A stretch of DNA of 64,000 nucleotides from Cordilura impudica. Taxonomy: Eukaryota > Arthropoda > Insecta > Diptera > Scathophagidae. The position numbers and the translations under genes are program-made. Below, one piece after another: positions 54,524-64,000 of this stretch. Position 1 is the stretch's first letter; each line of letters begins with the position of its first letter. The notes beneath the pieces are model-generated. The model had not been told where the DNA came from. It ran no database searches and saw nothing but the letters and a program-made list of their open reading frames with translations. The DNA is taken from assembly GCA_963682025.1 (NCBI GenBank), contig OY821517.1:337339644-337403643 (forward strand), written 5' to 3'.

Positions 54524-54769
54524 TTTAGTATTTCCTCAATACGGTTCTAAATAATTTTAGTAGTTTTAAAAACTAAATTAACAATATATCGCGAATTCTA
54601 TTTTTTCACCAAGTAAACTAAAAAATGACACAGCAGTTACCACAGTTGTGTCAGCTATGACAGCTGTCAAAAACGCAATCTCGAATCGTATGGCTTTGTT
54701 TACCTTTTTCTCCATTTTGTTTTGGTTAAGAAGTGCGAAAGAGATTAAAAAATAGAATATACAAAATAT
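54524..54769. promoter_or_regulatory. Prosalpha2 promoter region
   Basis: Short region upstream of the Prosalpha2 start, shared with the plus-strand locus that begins near 54770. No specific element was recognised. A long minus-strand ORF across it (54578-55024) has no family resemblance and is unlikely to be real. Confidence 0.3.
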
Positions 54770-56060
54770 AATGTGTGCAAGTGAACAGCTATACATGTTT
54801 TCAACCACTGACAGCATAAAAAAAAACAATGGAAAAATAGTGAGTATAAACATTGAAAAAATATTAATGAAATTGTATTTTTCACAAACATTTAATTTAG
54901 TAATCTGTGGTATTTTCTTTTCAGAAAAGGTGCATATTAAAACACAAAGCTTGTGATTGTTATAATCCAGTAATGTTGGTATAAATGCTGGTAAAATTTG
55001 CCAGTTACATTTAACACTACTCAACCCAGGGCCGAAAGGAAGGAACCAAAAATTACTATGGCTAAGCTAACTATTGGTCCAGTTGCTGGTGGCGAGACAC
55101 GAAACTTTTTGCAAGTTGAATTGTAGTATTATTGTTTGGATTGTGACTTGCGTGTCATCGCTTTTTTTCATAGACATCTTGGAATGGCACTAGCTGAAAA
55201 ACACAAAAATTGGCCGCAACAGAAGCAACAAAATCTGAAACATCAGTTATCTACAATTGAAAACGATTCTGAATAACAGGCTGCTGGAGAGATTGAATTA
55301 AAAAAGATATGACTTCAACAATTACAATTCAGTGAACAACAAATACAAAACCACCAAGAACTACAAAAATTTATTGAGGCTTTGCAAAAGGATTTGAAGA
55401 CTAAAGAAAAATAACTTCAGGAAAACGAAAACAGATAAAACAAGACTTACAAAAAAATAGTATATGAAAACCCAATAACTTTAAGAAGTTGAGAAGGTAA
55501 CAGAAAATTTCAGTAGCATAGAAAATGATTTTTTACAACAATTGCAAGAACAAAAGGAGAAAAACAAGTTAATACCATATATAAATCTTTTCAATTCATT
55601 GATATTCCTGTATGCACTGCATTTGTTTTTAAACCAATATATTTTCCTGCCTCTTCTGTTTTCTGTTGTTACCAAACAAAGCCCTAATGCAACTTCAGTT
55701 GTAAGTACAAGATATGATAATTTTTGTTTATTAAGATATATATTCCTTGAACGTATTTAGTATTCAATATGTTCGTTTTTATATCAATTAAATAGCGGTA
55801 GTCACAAATCTACACAATCTAACAGTTCACATAGCCCTTCCGACTCGCAACACACAGACAACAACCTTAATAACGCCACTGGCACTCGGAGTAGCAATTC
55901 CTGCTGTAGTATCGGCGCTGGAGGAGCCAGTTTTGCGAATGTACCAGCATGTGAAAATTGTATTATACTTGTTGAATCAGTGGCTGTACTGGGAGGAGTC
56001 CTAGGAATTCAGGTTGGGTTCCTGGGAGGAGTCGTAGGAATTCAGTTTGGCTAAGGAGGG
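54770..56060 (+). pseudogene. Unidentified, apparently decayed gene-like locus
   Basis: Coding-like pieces lie in a row but in different frames and with stops. MCASEQLYMFSTTDSIKKNN ends at a GTGAGT donor (54840), and a TTTTCAG acceptor (about 54925) leads to KRCILKHKACDCYNPVMLV. At 55059-55270 is MAKLTIGPVAGGETRNFLQ followed by VEL, then YYCLDCDLRV, then HRHLGMALAEKHKNWPQQKQ. From 55300 comes a coiled coil (LQFSEQQIQNHQELQKFIEA, LQKDLKTKEK). 55700 has a GTAAGT donor and 55796 an AAATAG acceptor leading to a Ser-rich stretch (GSHKSTQSNSSHSPS) and GAGGASFANVPACENC. The kept splice signals argue against a retrocopy. I do not recognise the family. Confidence 0.45.
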
Positions 56061-56445
56061 GTGTACCGGGCCAGGGGAAAAACCAGCAGCCAAGAATCCC
56101 CGCGGTAAGCAGTAGTGGGACAGCGTACCGGAGTAGGGTGCCGTCACAAGCTCAGCCAATATGATTGGACTTCAATCTTTTATTATATTATAATTTGTTA
56201 ATATGCAAAACCATTTTGGGAAAAATTAATGTATTCTTCGGCCGCCAATGGTCTCAAAACTGTTTCCTATTGGGGAAGAAAGTATTTTATTTGGTGTTTG
56301 ATTTTCACTTATTTTTAAGTTTCATTTAGTTAATGGTAAAAAAAGATGGTATATAAAGATTCTTTATTTGAGAAAAATTTTATGATTTTGATTAACTTTT
56401 TTGGGAAATATTGCTGCAGATCGTTTCTATGAACAGTTAATTTTG

Positions 56446-56827
56446 TTATATTTTTTGATTACTTTTTTCGAGTCTTATTTCAGCGGTCTCAATATTGTTA
56501 AATTTTGACTTTTCTGGGAAATCAAATATTTTATCATAAGCAAATGTTGGTGTTTTAGTTTTTGTTTCACTTATTTTCAAAAGTTTGTTTCGAAATTTAT
56601 AAATAAATTTTTGTACATTTTTGATAACTCCTCCCAATTTTCTCAACTGAAATTGTATTAATTTAAGTGTCTATAAAAGAAAATTTTTTAATGTATAAAA
56701 TCAGCCATAGTTATTAAATATTACTTACCGCATGATCTGGCTCTAAAAATGCAACGACAGCGGCGACTATAAATCCAATAAACGTTATCAGAAATGAATA
56801 TATAAGCAAAAGGTCTAGATTATCCAT
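56446..56827 (-). CDS. Small predicted single-pass membrane protein, 99 residues
   Basis: Exon 1 (56827-56729) encodes MDNLDLLLIYSFLITFIGFI and then VAAVVAFLEPDHA. Its GTAAGTAA donor joins a TTTCAG acceptor to exon 2 (56646-56446), which encodes LRKLGGVIKNVQKFIYKFRN and a basic tail ending EKSNQKI. Both exons are phase 0 and the join is open. The result is an N-terminal membrane helix (about 5-28) followed by a Lys/Arg-rich soluble tail. An upstream in-frame ATG at 56959 would add 44 residues. I do not recognise a family. Support is the open splice model and the hydrophobic pattern only. Confidence 0.5.
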
Positions 56828-57583
56828 TGAGTTTAAACCACTTTTAAAAAAGTACAGATACAATTTGTGAAAACTATTACATGCCGAAAATCCGTACTGA
56901 TTTTTTTCACAAAAATTCAGTTTAGGCCATATTGGTGATATTATGTTATACATTTCCAAAATTTTTATATGAACATTAATTTAAATAAGCAATAAAAAAA
57001 AGATGAATAGCACAAAATACACGTTTCTATCAAAATACAAAACAAGAATATGAAAAATGAATATTTCAAATTAATTTATATAAGAAAGAATTATTGAATT
57101 GTTTATAATTAAGGGTTTTCATTTCGAATCATAAAGTACTCGTAGAGTATATTAGACTTCAAGTAGTACACAAATTGGGTTACCCGACACAAATATTTAA
57201 AAACAGAAGCTGAATATCAATTTATTTAGTTTTTACAATGGACCATGTTAAGTTTACTGGCATAAATTAGTCGGGCCTCTAATGTTCAGTCAGTGATTTT
57301 TTCATGGTTTGAAACTTGCTGTACATGAAAGCTTTTTACTGGTTTTTATCTCTTTCCAGGACCTAACTGAAAAGTTAAGAACGGATTTTATATCCAAGAC
57401 TTATTTCTAACATTTAAATGACAGATTTTTCAATCAATATGGGCCGAAATTAATGAAAAATGTGAAATAATCTTACAGTAAATACTGCAATACATTCTGA
57501 AAAATTATAAATGAAAAGGCATTAACTACATTGCAACAAAAACTTAATATTTACATCTCATTATAGTTAGCATTATTACTTAT

Positions 57584-57837
57584 CGAGGGCTTATATTCAA
57601 AAAGTGCTATCTGCATTAATAATTATTTTAATGAGAGCCTGTAAAACTAATTTATTAATAAGATCTGAAAGTATTTGTCGATTGATTTGCCACAATATAT
57701 ATTAAGAAATAGTCGTACTAATCATGAATGATATCAAAATTAATATTATATTTGACAGTTATATCAGAGAACAGTTTGAAATCAAAAATTAATATTGCTG
57801 TCAAATGTAAATACCACTTTTTGAATATAAGCCCTCG
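57584..57837. mobile_element. 254-bp MITE with perfect 23-bp inverted ends
   Basis: Both ends read CGAGGGCTTATATTCAAAAA followed by GTG, as exact inverted repeats. Inside, AAAATTAATATTA and its relatives form further short repeats. No target duplication was evident and there is no coding capacity. The perfect ends suggest a fairly young insertion. Confidence 0.75.
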
Positions 57838-57899
57838 CTGTAATGTTATGTTCATATCCCAGAAAAGAATATGATTACCAATAAATAACTAATGTATTT

Positions 57900-58150
57900 A
57901 AAAGAATTAAAATTTTATTCGACCTGTCGTTTCTTAATTAAAAAAAAAATTATTTCATCGATGTGTCTCCACCATCGTCAATACGATGCAATAACTGACG
58001 ATGGTGGAAATACAACAATAATTTTAAGAATTTTGTGAGAATATTTAATATAAATCCCTGAGGATGCTATTCGATGAATAGTGAAATATTGGAATAAAAA
58101 TGAAGAAATAATTTTTCAAAATACGGACTTGAGCTCGATGAAATAATTTT
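57900..58150 (+). repeat. Retroelement end with hammerhead-like hairpin (copy 2)
   Basis: At 58058-58088 the sequence reads CTGAGGA, then arms GCTATTC and GAATAGT around GAT, then GAAAT. Further on is GAGCTCGATGAAATAATTTT. An inverted partial copy of that last phrase (AAATTATTTCATCGATG) lies at 57948. A second hairpin, CCACCATCGTCA … TGACGATGGTGG, is at 57971-58009. The layout of facing copies resembles that at 31400-31800 and fits a Penelope-like element. Confidence 0.45.
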
Positions 58151-58802
58151 TAATTAATGTATTTGTTTGTATTTTCACTGATGCAATTTATACATTGACT
58201 TGTCATAGCAGCGGAGTTCTTTTTATATTTTTTTTTTTACTTTTTTTACAGGATCAAAGTATGCTCTATAGCATCCTTTGAAAATCCATCTTTGAGCTTT
58301 TAATTTAAAAACAAAACATCAAACTTGGGTGTCCTGTGTGACATTCTAGCGCTCTACGTACTGAGCTTGCTTGTTAAAAATTGTTAAAAAATGTAAAAAA
58401 AAATGTCTGATTGAACCGCGGTATATTGAGTGCAGAAATAAACCTTATACAGCGCCATTGGGGATGCCAAACGGAAAATCCCGAATTACAGGGTTTTTCT
58501 TCTTTTTTTTAAAAATATTTTTTGTTATTTCTAGAACCATTTGCTCCACTTTTAATTTTATTCAAAATCCACATATTTAACTATATTTTGATGATATTAT
58601 TTTTATAAAAACAAAATTAATAATATTTGTATCATGTTTTTAAAATTGTATATCACATAAAAATTATATATCAGACGAGGTTTTCTTCATGTAACCGATG
58701 CTATCGATAATTGTAAAAGTCCAAAAATAAAACAAAATTCAAAAGAAATTAATATATTCAGCATGGCAAGATGAGCAAGATGGCTACATTGAATGTAAAT
58801 TT

Positions 58803-59483
58803 ATTATACCCTATACCACTAGGTGGTCAGGGTATGATGCTGACGTTTGTAGCTACCAAAAATATTTGACCTAGACCCATCTTTCATTATACCGATCGAC
58901 TCAGATTCCGTCTGTCTTTGATCAAATTTGGTATATAAGCTTTTATCGGCCATGGGATGATGAAATTAGTGAAATTCGTTCCATGTTCAGACCTAGTCCC
59001 CATACAAAGGACCCCTATAAAATCAACATGAATTGCCATAAGATCCAAATTATCATATAGATCTCATCAAATTGGATTGGCATGTGTTTATTATATCCAT
59101 TAATCAGTAGTCCAAAAATAATCCCAATAGGACAATTCTTAGTAATAGGCCCCATATAGAGCTGCTTCCCGATCTTCACTTAAATCTATCAGAAAACAAA
59201 AATATTGCACAGATTTTTCTCAAATTTGGTTTGCATATATTTTTTCAAAGTGACTTTACCAAATATGGTTAGGATCGGTCCATGTTTCGATCTAGTCCCC
59301 ATATAAATATAGCATCCGATATGAACTTTTTCATATCTGCTGCCAAAAAATTTAATAATAATGCCACTCAAATTTGGTTTATGCTTATTTTCTATATCGA
59401 ATTAGTTGGACCGAAGAGATAATGTTTCTAAACCATGGTATAGTGTATCGTATAGTCGGTCTAGACCGACTATAATTTCTTGT
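58803..59483 (-). repeat. Type A palindrome-bearing repeat, copy 4
   Basis: Minus orientation. It starts TTATACCCTATACCACTAGG and ends GACCGACTATAATTTCTTG. The 24-bp palindrome at 59451-59474 is intact. The GTCY tract is reduced to GTCTGTC (58910). Confidence 0.7.
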
Positions 59484-59884
59484 TTTTTTTTGTATTTTCA
59501 CTGATAGAATTAATAAATATTGGCTTGTCGTAGCAACGGAATCCTTTTTAATTTTTTTTTTGTACTTTTTTACAAAATCAAAGTATGCTCTCTTGTATCT
59601 GTTGAAATTCCATTTTGAGCTTTTAATTTGAAAACAAAAAATCAAACTTGGGCAAGAACCATATATATAGATATACAGAGGTTGGTTGAGTATAGTAAAA
59701 TATTCATATATCAGGATTACAAACTAAATATAAAAGGTTATATCATATAACCAGAACGCATTCCATTAAGTGCAAAATCTACCTACATGCTGAGCAGAAA
59801 AACACCGCAACGTATTATCTATTATCCGGAAACACTAAAAGCGACGAAAACGAGGTTTATTCGTTGACTCGTAAATTACTACTG

Positions 59885-60090
59885 AAATAAACTCATATAT
59901 TTATAATATTAATAAGCAAGGCGATTTCTTGTGACCGACATAAAAATTGTAGTTAATAACCGATTTTGACCAAACATACCTCATTTGAAAGGTATTTCTT
60001 TTTAACTGTCCACCAGATTTACAGATTTGCACCGCCTGAAACATTTATTTTTTTTTTTTTGAGTAATGCTCATTTAAAGTTGCTACTAAC
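59885..60090 (+). repeat. Unclassified dispersed repeat, copy 2
   Basis: The same repeat as at 18715-18965: GCGATTTCTTGTGACCGA, CGATTTTGACCAAACATACC and TTTGAAAGGTATTTCTTTTT, then CAGATTTACAGATTT. There is no ORF. Confidence 0.55.
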
Positions 60091-60159
60091 ACATACATAA
60101 AAGACATACTGTGTGTGTGTTCCTTATAAATATCAAAAGCCCTGTGTTGAATTATGAAT

Positions 60160-60360
60160 TGGCTAAAATTGATTAGCATACCTTTAGGCTCCTTTAAAAT
60201 AATTTATTAACAAACCCATTTATATATCTTCTGAGTGTTCAACAAATAGTTATAATGAAATAAAATGAATTTGATTCAAAAAGTGTTGAATTGTGAATTG
60301 GCTAAAATTGATAAGCATACCCTTAGGCTCTTATAAAATTATTTGTTAAATGAAAAAATA
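60160..60360 (+). repeat. Tandem copies of a 70-bp unit
   Basis: TTGAATTRTGAATTGGCTAA followed by AATTGATWAGCATACCYTTA and GGCTC occurs at 60151-60191 and 60282-60330. The reverse complement of the same unit lies at 22828-22870. It may be a terminal repeat of an unclassified element. Confidence 0.55.
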
Positions 60361-60479
60361 AAATTTCTGCTAGTATAAATGATATATTTATCACTTCGAA
60401 AAATATTCACCTCCAAACAATGCCATTGTGTTTTGACAATTTTTAAAAATATTAAATTAATTAAAAAATTCAAATATTT

Positions 60480-61145
60480 TGATTACATTCTAATATTTAT
60501 TTATTTATTTATTAACAAAATATTTTACAAAGTAAATTCATAAAATATAGGAAAAAGGGCGCCGGTAACAAGACCATATGCGCTCGTATTACAAAAGATA
60601 AAATGAGAAATTATATTTACATATTTACATTTTAATAATCAAAATATGATTCGAAAATGAATCATAATTACTAAAATTTAAATGGAAAGTTAAAAGAGAA
60701 TAATTTTTAAAAATTATAAAAGCAAATAAACTTGTTATGAAAATTGGACCTAGACATTTTGAATGTTGTGTTGTAGCAGACTTCTTTTGATCATAGTGAT
60801 GTTATTGGTAGTTGTACAATCGAGTATTTCATCAAGCGATTGTTCTATCTTCGATACTGGACAAATTGTTAGCAAATGAGGAACGTCAAGTATAACATTA
60901 CAATAGAAACATTTTTGCGGATCAGTTTTCTCATAATAGTGTTTTGAGTTAAATACACATTTACCAACTCTTAGGCGGGCTAACATAATACATTCAGACC
61001 TGGTTAAATTGCTGTTATATCTAGGTCTGGTTGAAGACATGTTCTGTAAATCTTGGGTTGCCCTAAACGGATTTGTTATGGCTTTAGAGAAACAGGGAGT
61101 TTCTGTTATCCGGGGTAAACTCAGTGCCTTTTTAGCACTACAATC
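60480..61145 (-). mobile_element. 5'-truncated non-LTR retrotransposon, 3' end
   Basis: On the minus strand, ORF sequence from about 61145 to 60750 includes LTRSECIMLARLRVGKC, CFYCNVILDVPHLLTICPVS and a short C-terminus. The R.E…+LR.G….C..C…HLL..CP pattern is the C-terminal, zinc-knuckle-like end of the reverse transcriptase protein in I/Jockey-type elements. After the stop comes a 3' UTR of about 230 bp and an (AAAT)n tail (plus strand TTTA repeats near 60498-60520). Truncation at the 5' end is typical of such insertions. Confidence 0.7.
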
Positions 61146-61638
61146 ATTATATATTGTTTAAAATTCTAAATTGTTTTATTGTTTAAAAGAAAACACATTA
61201 GTTAATGTTCACATTTTTATTATTTGATTTTTATTATTGTTGTGAACACATTGAGTTGAATTGATACCGAACGCGTATGTGCGAAGAGGAAGTATTTGCG
61301 AAATTTCGTAAACGGAGTTGGGCTTCTACTACCTATTTTATGTTCATTACTTTTAAAAGATCTATACAAAACAGCTGTACTTTATCTGAAAAATGTACTT
61401 TATTTGAAAAAAGTATTTTTAAAATTATTTTTCTGAATTCTGAAATTCTATTTAATTCGGTGGCTCTGAAGACCGTTGTTTCGTTCTTTAATTTTTTTTA
61501 AAATCTATTTTTACTAACTGACCTAGTTCCTATAAAGATTAAAGAAAATTCAATTTCTAGAATACTTTGCTTTGATGATAATACTTTATTTTATTTTTTT
61601 GTGATATGTTATTATAAAAGGTTTCCTAAGTTATACAA

Positions 61639-64000
61639 TTATGCTTGCATGGTTGTGTTTCTATTAAAGAAATACATCTTTTGTAATGTTGAATGTATCA
61701 GACGATCACTACTTTCCACAAAACTATCCAAATGAGTCCAAAGAAACCAAAATATTAAACCATAGAACAAAAATGTTACTAAACGATCTAAAATGTAGAG
61801 ACGACGTAATAGTTTTTTCGCTTGCGGTATAGTTGATTCGCTTTCTCCCAGTATATAGGTTCGCATGCCCATAATATAGGTACGTATATATGCTTCCCAA
61901 TTTACTTGTGAGGTGTCTGTATCAAATATTTCTTGATCTGTTCGATTGAGTTTGTTTTGCAGTTGTTGAAAATTATCACTTCTAAATTCCCATTCTTTTG
62001 TGGTGTAATACTGCAATAACTTAAGACCGGTTGATATTTTGTTTTGTACTCTTACTAAGCTGCAAATGAAAGAAAAATTGAAAAAAATAAAACAACTTTA
62101 AGTCATTCTTGAGTTAGAGTTTCGTATACTTACAATCGTTTGCGACCTATTAACAGCAATATAAAATCTATAAAATATGCTGGCAAATAATGGAAGAATA
62201 TTACACAAAACATATGTAGGTAATAGTTCTTTTTGATCGAACCATCTGGATACCAAAGAGCTAGACTCAATGGTGCTTCATAGAACAAACGCTTTCCCGT
62301 ATCTATACATTCTCCCCAAGAGTATAAAGCTTTGCTATTTATACATAAGTTGCAATATTCAACATTCTCGGATTTGGAATGAGCGCGATAATAACCGGCA
62401 ACAATCATTCCATTGATGGCTTTGTCTACTGGTATCACTGTTGTAGCATAATCTGGATTACAATGCATAGATCTTATAACACCCCGTGCAGCTCCAATCA
62501 TAAGACCCGTCGGTCCATTAATACCCTCAATCCAGCCGGGAAGAGGTTCTTTCAAAGCAGCGGTAACTGAAAATGTAATATAACAAAAAAAAAAAATTAT
62601 TTAAAATATAAAAGCCAAACATAGACGAAGAAATCTCTCCATAAAAGATATCCAAGTTGGAATTTTAAATTGGCAGTGGTTGATTTTAATATTTGCTCCA
62701 AAAATAAAATCTAAAAATAACTGTAAGTTTCTGCCTGAAAAATTGCGAAACAAAAATTGTTAACAACAATTCAATTTCTGAAATACTAGTTCACAAGGAC
62801 TTTTATTATATATTGTATTTTTGTTAAACAATTTCCAAATAATTGTTATTTTCGGTCCCTGGTTAAATGTCATTATTTGAAATTCCAAAAATGACTACAT
62901 CGAACTCAGAAGTTGTGGTTATTTATCTACCAAATTTTAGAAAAATCTGTGCAATATATGTACATACATATTTTTTTTTTTTATAGAATTAAGTGAAGAT
63001 CGGAAATTAGCTTCATATGGGCGCTATGACAAAGAATTATCCTATAGGGTTTATTTTTCGATTACTGATAAATGGATGTAATAAACATACACAAACCCAA
63101 TTTGACCGAGATATATATGATAATTTTGATATTATGGCAATTTAAGTCGATCTCATAGGGGTAATTTGTATGGGGACTAGGTCTGAACATGAATCGATTT
63201 TCACCAATTTCAATAGACTTCGTGCTATGGCCGATAGAAGCTTACATACAAAATTCCATCAAAATAAGTTCACATTTGCAACCTGTAGTTTGATTACAAG
63301 ATTTACATGGACACACAGACGGACGGACAGACATCGGTAAATCGACGCAGAAAGTGATTCTGATGGGTCTAGGTCAACTATTTTTGGTAGCTACAAACAT
63401 CAGCACAAAGTCATTATACCCTGACCACATAGTGGTATAGAGTATAACAACCCTAATGAAAAATTTGTTCTTGTGTAACATCTTAATTTCACACGGTATT
63501 TGTATTTTCTTATTCACAAATGCAAACACACACAAACCTATGTATGTATATTACAAAGAAAAAGAAAATAGTTTTAAACATTTAAAACTTACCAATTGAC
63601 GGTCTTGTAATTATAATTGGTAATTTCATTTCATATCTGTTAAATAAATCTTCAGTTAATGCTTTACTATAAGCATAGGTATTTGGCAGTCCATTCAGTA
63701 ATCTAATGAAATTACAATTAATTAAATTGTTACATGATTAGGAAGACGTGACATTTCGAAAAAAAAAAAATAAATAAAATTACCTGGGGGTTATTTCAGC
63801 CAACTCATTATCGTTATGTGTGTTAATCATATCGATAATAGCATAAGGATTTTGAGGAGCTGGATAAGCACGTTCCTCTAAAACACTTTCATTGCACTAA
63901 AACGAAAAATTTTAAAATAACAGAAGTAATTAATGTTTGAATGTTGAGCTGAAACAGTAACTTACCTGACAATAAGACGTTGATACATGTACGAAAACTT
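61639..64000 (-). CDS. Fatty acyl-CoA reductase, 3' part
   Basis: This enzyme reduces fatty acyl-CoA to fatty alcohol with NADPH at the ER or peroxisome membrane. Five exons in the window join in phase: 64000-63966 (partial), 63896-63784, 63702-63593, 62566-62134 and 62059-61639. They encode KVFVHVSTSYCQ-like sequence, the active-site region YAYSKALTEDLF (Y-x-x-x-K), IIITRPSIV, and GWIEGINGPTGLMIGAARGV. Then comes the Sterile/FAR_C domain (EWEFRSDNFQQL … VNWEAYIRTYIMGMRTYILG). The C-terminal hydrophobic segment LVTFLFYGLIFWFLW would anchor it in the membrane. The Rossmann NADPH site lies upstream, outside the window. Flies have many paralogues, so no symbol is given. Confidence 0.93.
62937..63447 (+). 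repeat. Type A repeat, copy 5, in a reductase intron
   Basis: It matches the 3' two-thirds of copy 1: GAAGATCGGAAATTAGCTTC, CACACAGACGGACGGACAGA and ACCACATAGTGGTATAG. It is truncated on the left, losing the palindrome. It lies in the 1-kb intron at 62567-63592 of the fatty acyl-CoA reductase. Confidence 0.65.

Larger units (their letters stand above)
56960..61638. other. Intergenic repeat-rich stretch
   Basis: It contains a MITE (57584-57837), a hammerhead-like retroelement end (57900-58150), a type A repeat (58803-59483), an unclassified repeat (59885-60090), a tandem repeat (60160-60360) and a non-LTR 3' end (60480-61145). 61146-61638 is probably 3' flank of the reductase gene. No host gene was found. 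Confidence 0.6.

Noticed and set aside
54578..55024. 148-codon minus-strand ORF over the Prosalpha2 upstream region
   Set aside because: Low-complexity hydrophobic content, overlap with a promoter and with a better supported plus-strand locus, and no family match.
57971..58009. CCACCATCGTCA…TGACGATGGTGG hairpin as a possible transcription terminator or microRNA
   Set aside because: It sits within the inverted retroelement-end structure, the stem is short, and eukaryotic terminators are not of this type. A microRNA precursor would need longer pairing.
61277..61501. 74-codon plus-strand ORF opposite the fatty acyl-CoA reductase 3' flank
   Set aside because: The sequence is AT-rich and the protein is without family features. 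There is no splice or promoter support.

Overview
The window is nuclear DNA of a higher (brachyceran, probably calyptrate) fly. The evidence is AT-rich intergenic DNA, short GT-AG introns, fly-type protein sequences, and many dipteran repeats carrying GGAC/GTCY microsatellites. From memory, Pp1-87B, pps, Aos1 and Prosalpha2 all lie in cytological region 87B of Drosophila melanogaster, so the window looks like a conserved 87B neighbourhood (Muller element E) swollen by transposons. No map was consulted.

Layout: 1-88 is the acidic tail of a plus-strand gene. 332-2165 (-) is a complete sialic acid synthase in three exons. 3728-4636 (+) is an intronless PP1 catalytic subunit. 7133-8174 is a dead hAT element. 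9679-10246 (-) is a MYCBP (AMY-1) homologue and 11497-12564 (+) is beta-sarcoglycan. 16353-48679 (-) is one 32-kb gene, the DIDO/PHF3-like transcription regulator pps. I rebuilt it as 13 phase-consistent exons encoding about 2473 residues with PHD, TFIIS-central and SPOC domains. 51199-51677 (+) is a Tctex1-type dynein light chain, 52019-53123 (+) the SUMO E1 subunit Aos1, 53387-54523 (-) proteasome alpha2, 56446-56827 (-) a predicted 99-residue membrane protein, and 61639-64000 (-) the 3' part of a fatty acyl-CoA reductase.

The pps introns are a transposon graveyard. One holds a 3.4-kb piggyBac element with TTAA flanks whose broken transposase is split by another repeat. A second holds a piggyBac MITE and a Tigger-like element with TA flanks. 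The 13.5-kb intron holds a Penelope-like inverted pair with hammerhead-like hairpins, a 7.7-kb PIF/Harbinger element with TTA flanks, and a heptanucleotide satellite. The Harbinger itself contains at least four later insertions. One of these is a 2.75-kb element with about 590-bp inverted repeats and a 378-residue transposase-like ORF that I cannot assign to a superfamily.

The host genes are ordinary and do not form an operon or pathway. The most interesting material is the nested transposons, the hammerhead-like motifs whose stem shows compensatory changes between two copies, a repeat family with a perfect 24-bp palindrome, and two unidentified gene-like loci at 54.8-56.1 kb and 56.4-56.8 kb. 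No tRNA, rRNA or CRISPR array was recognised by eye.
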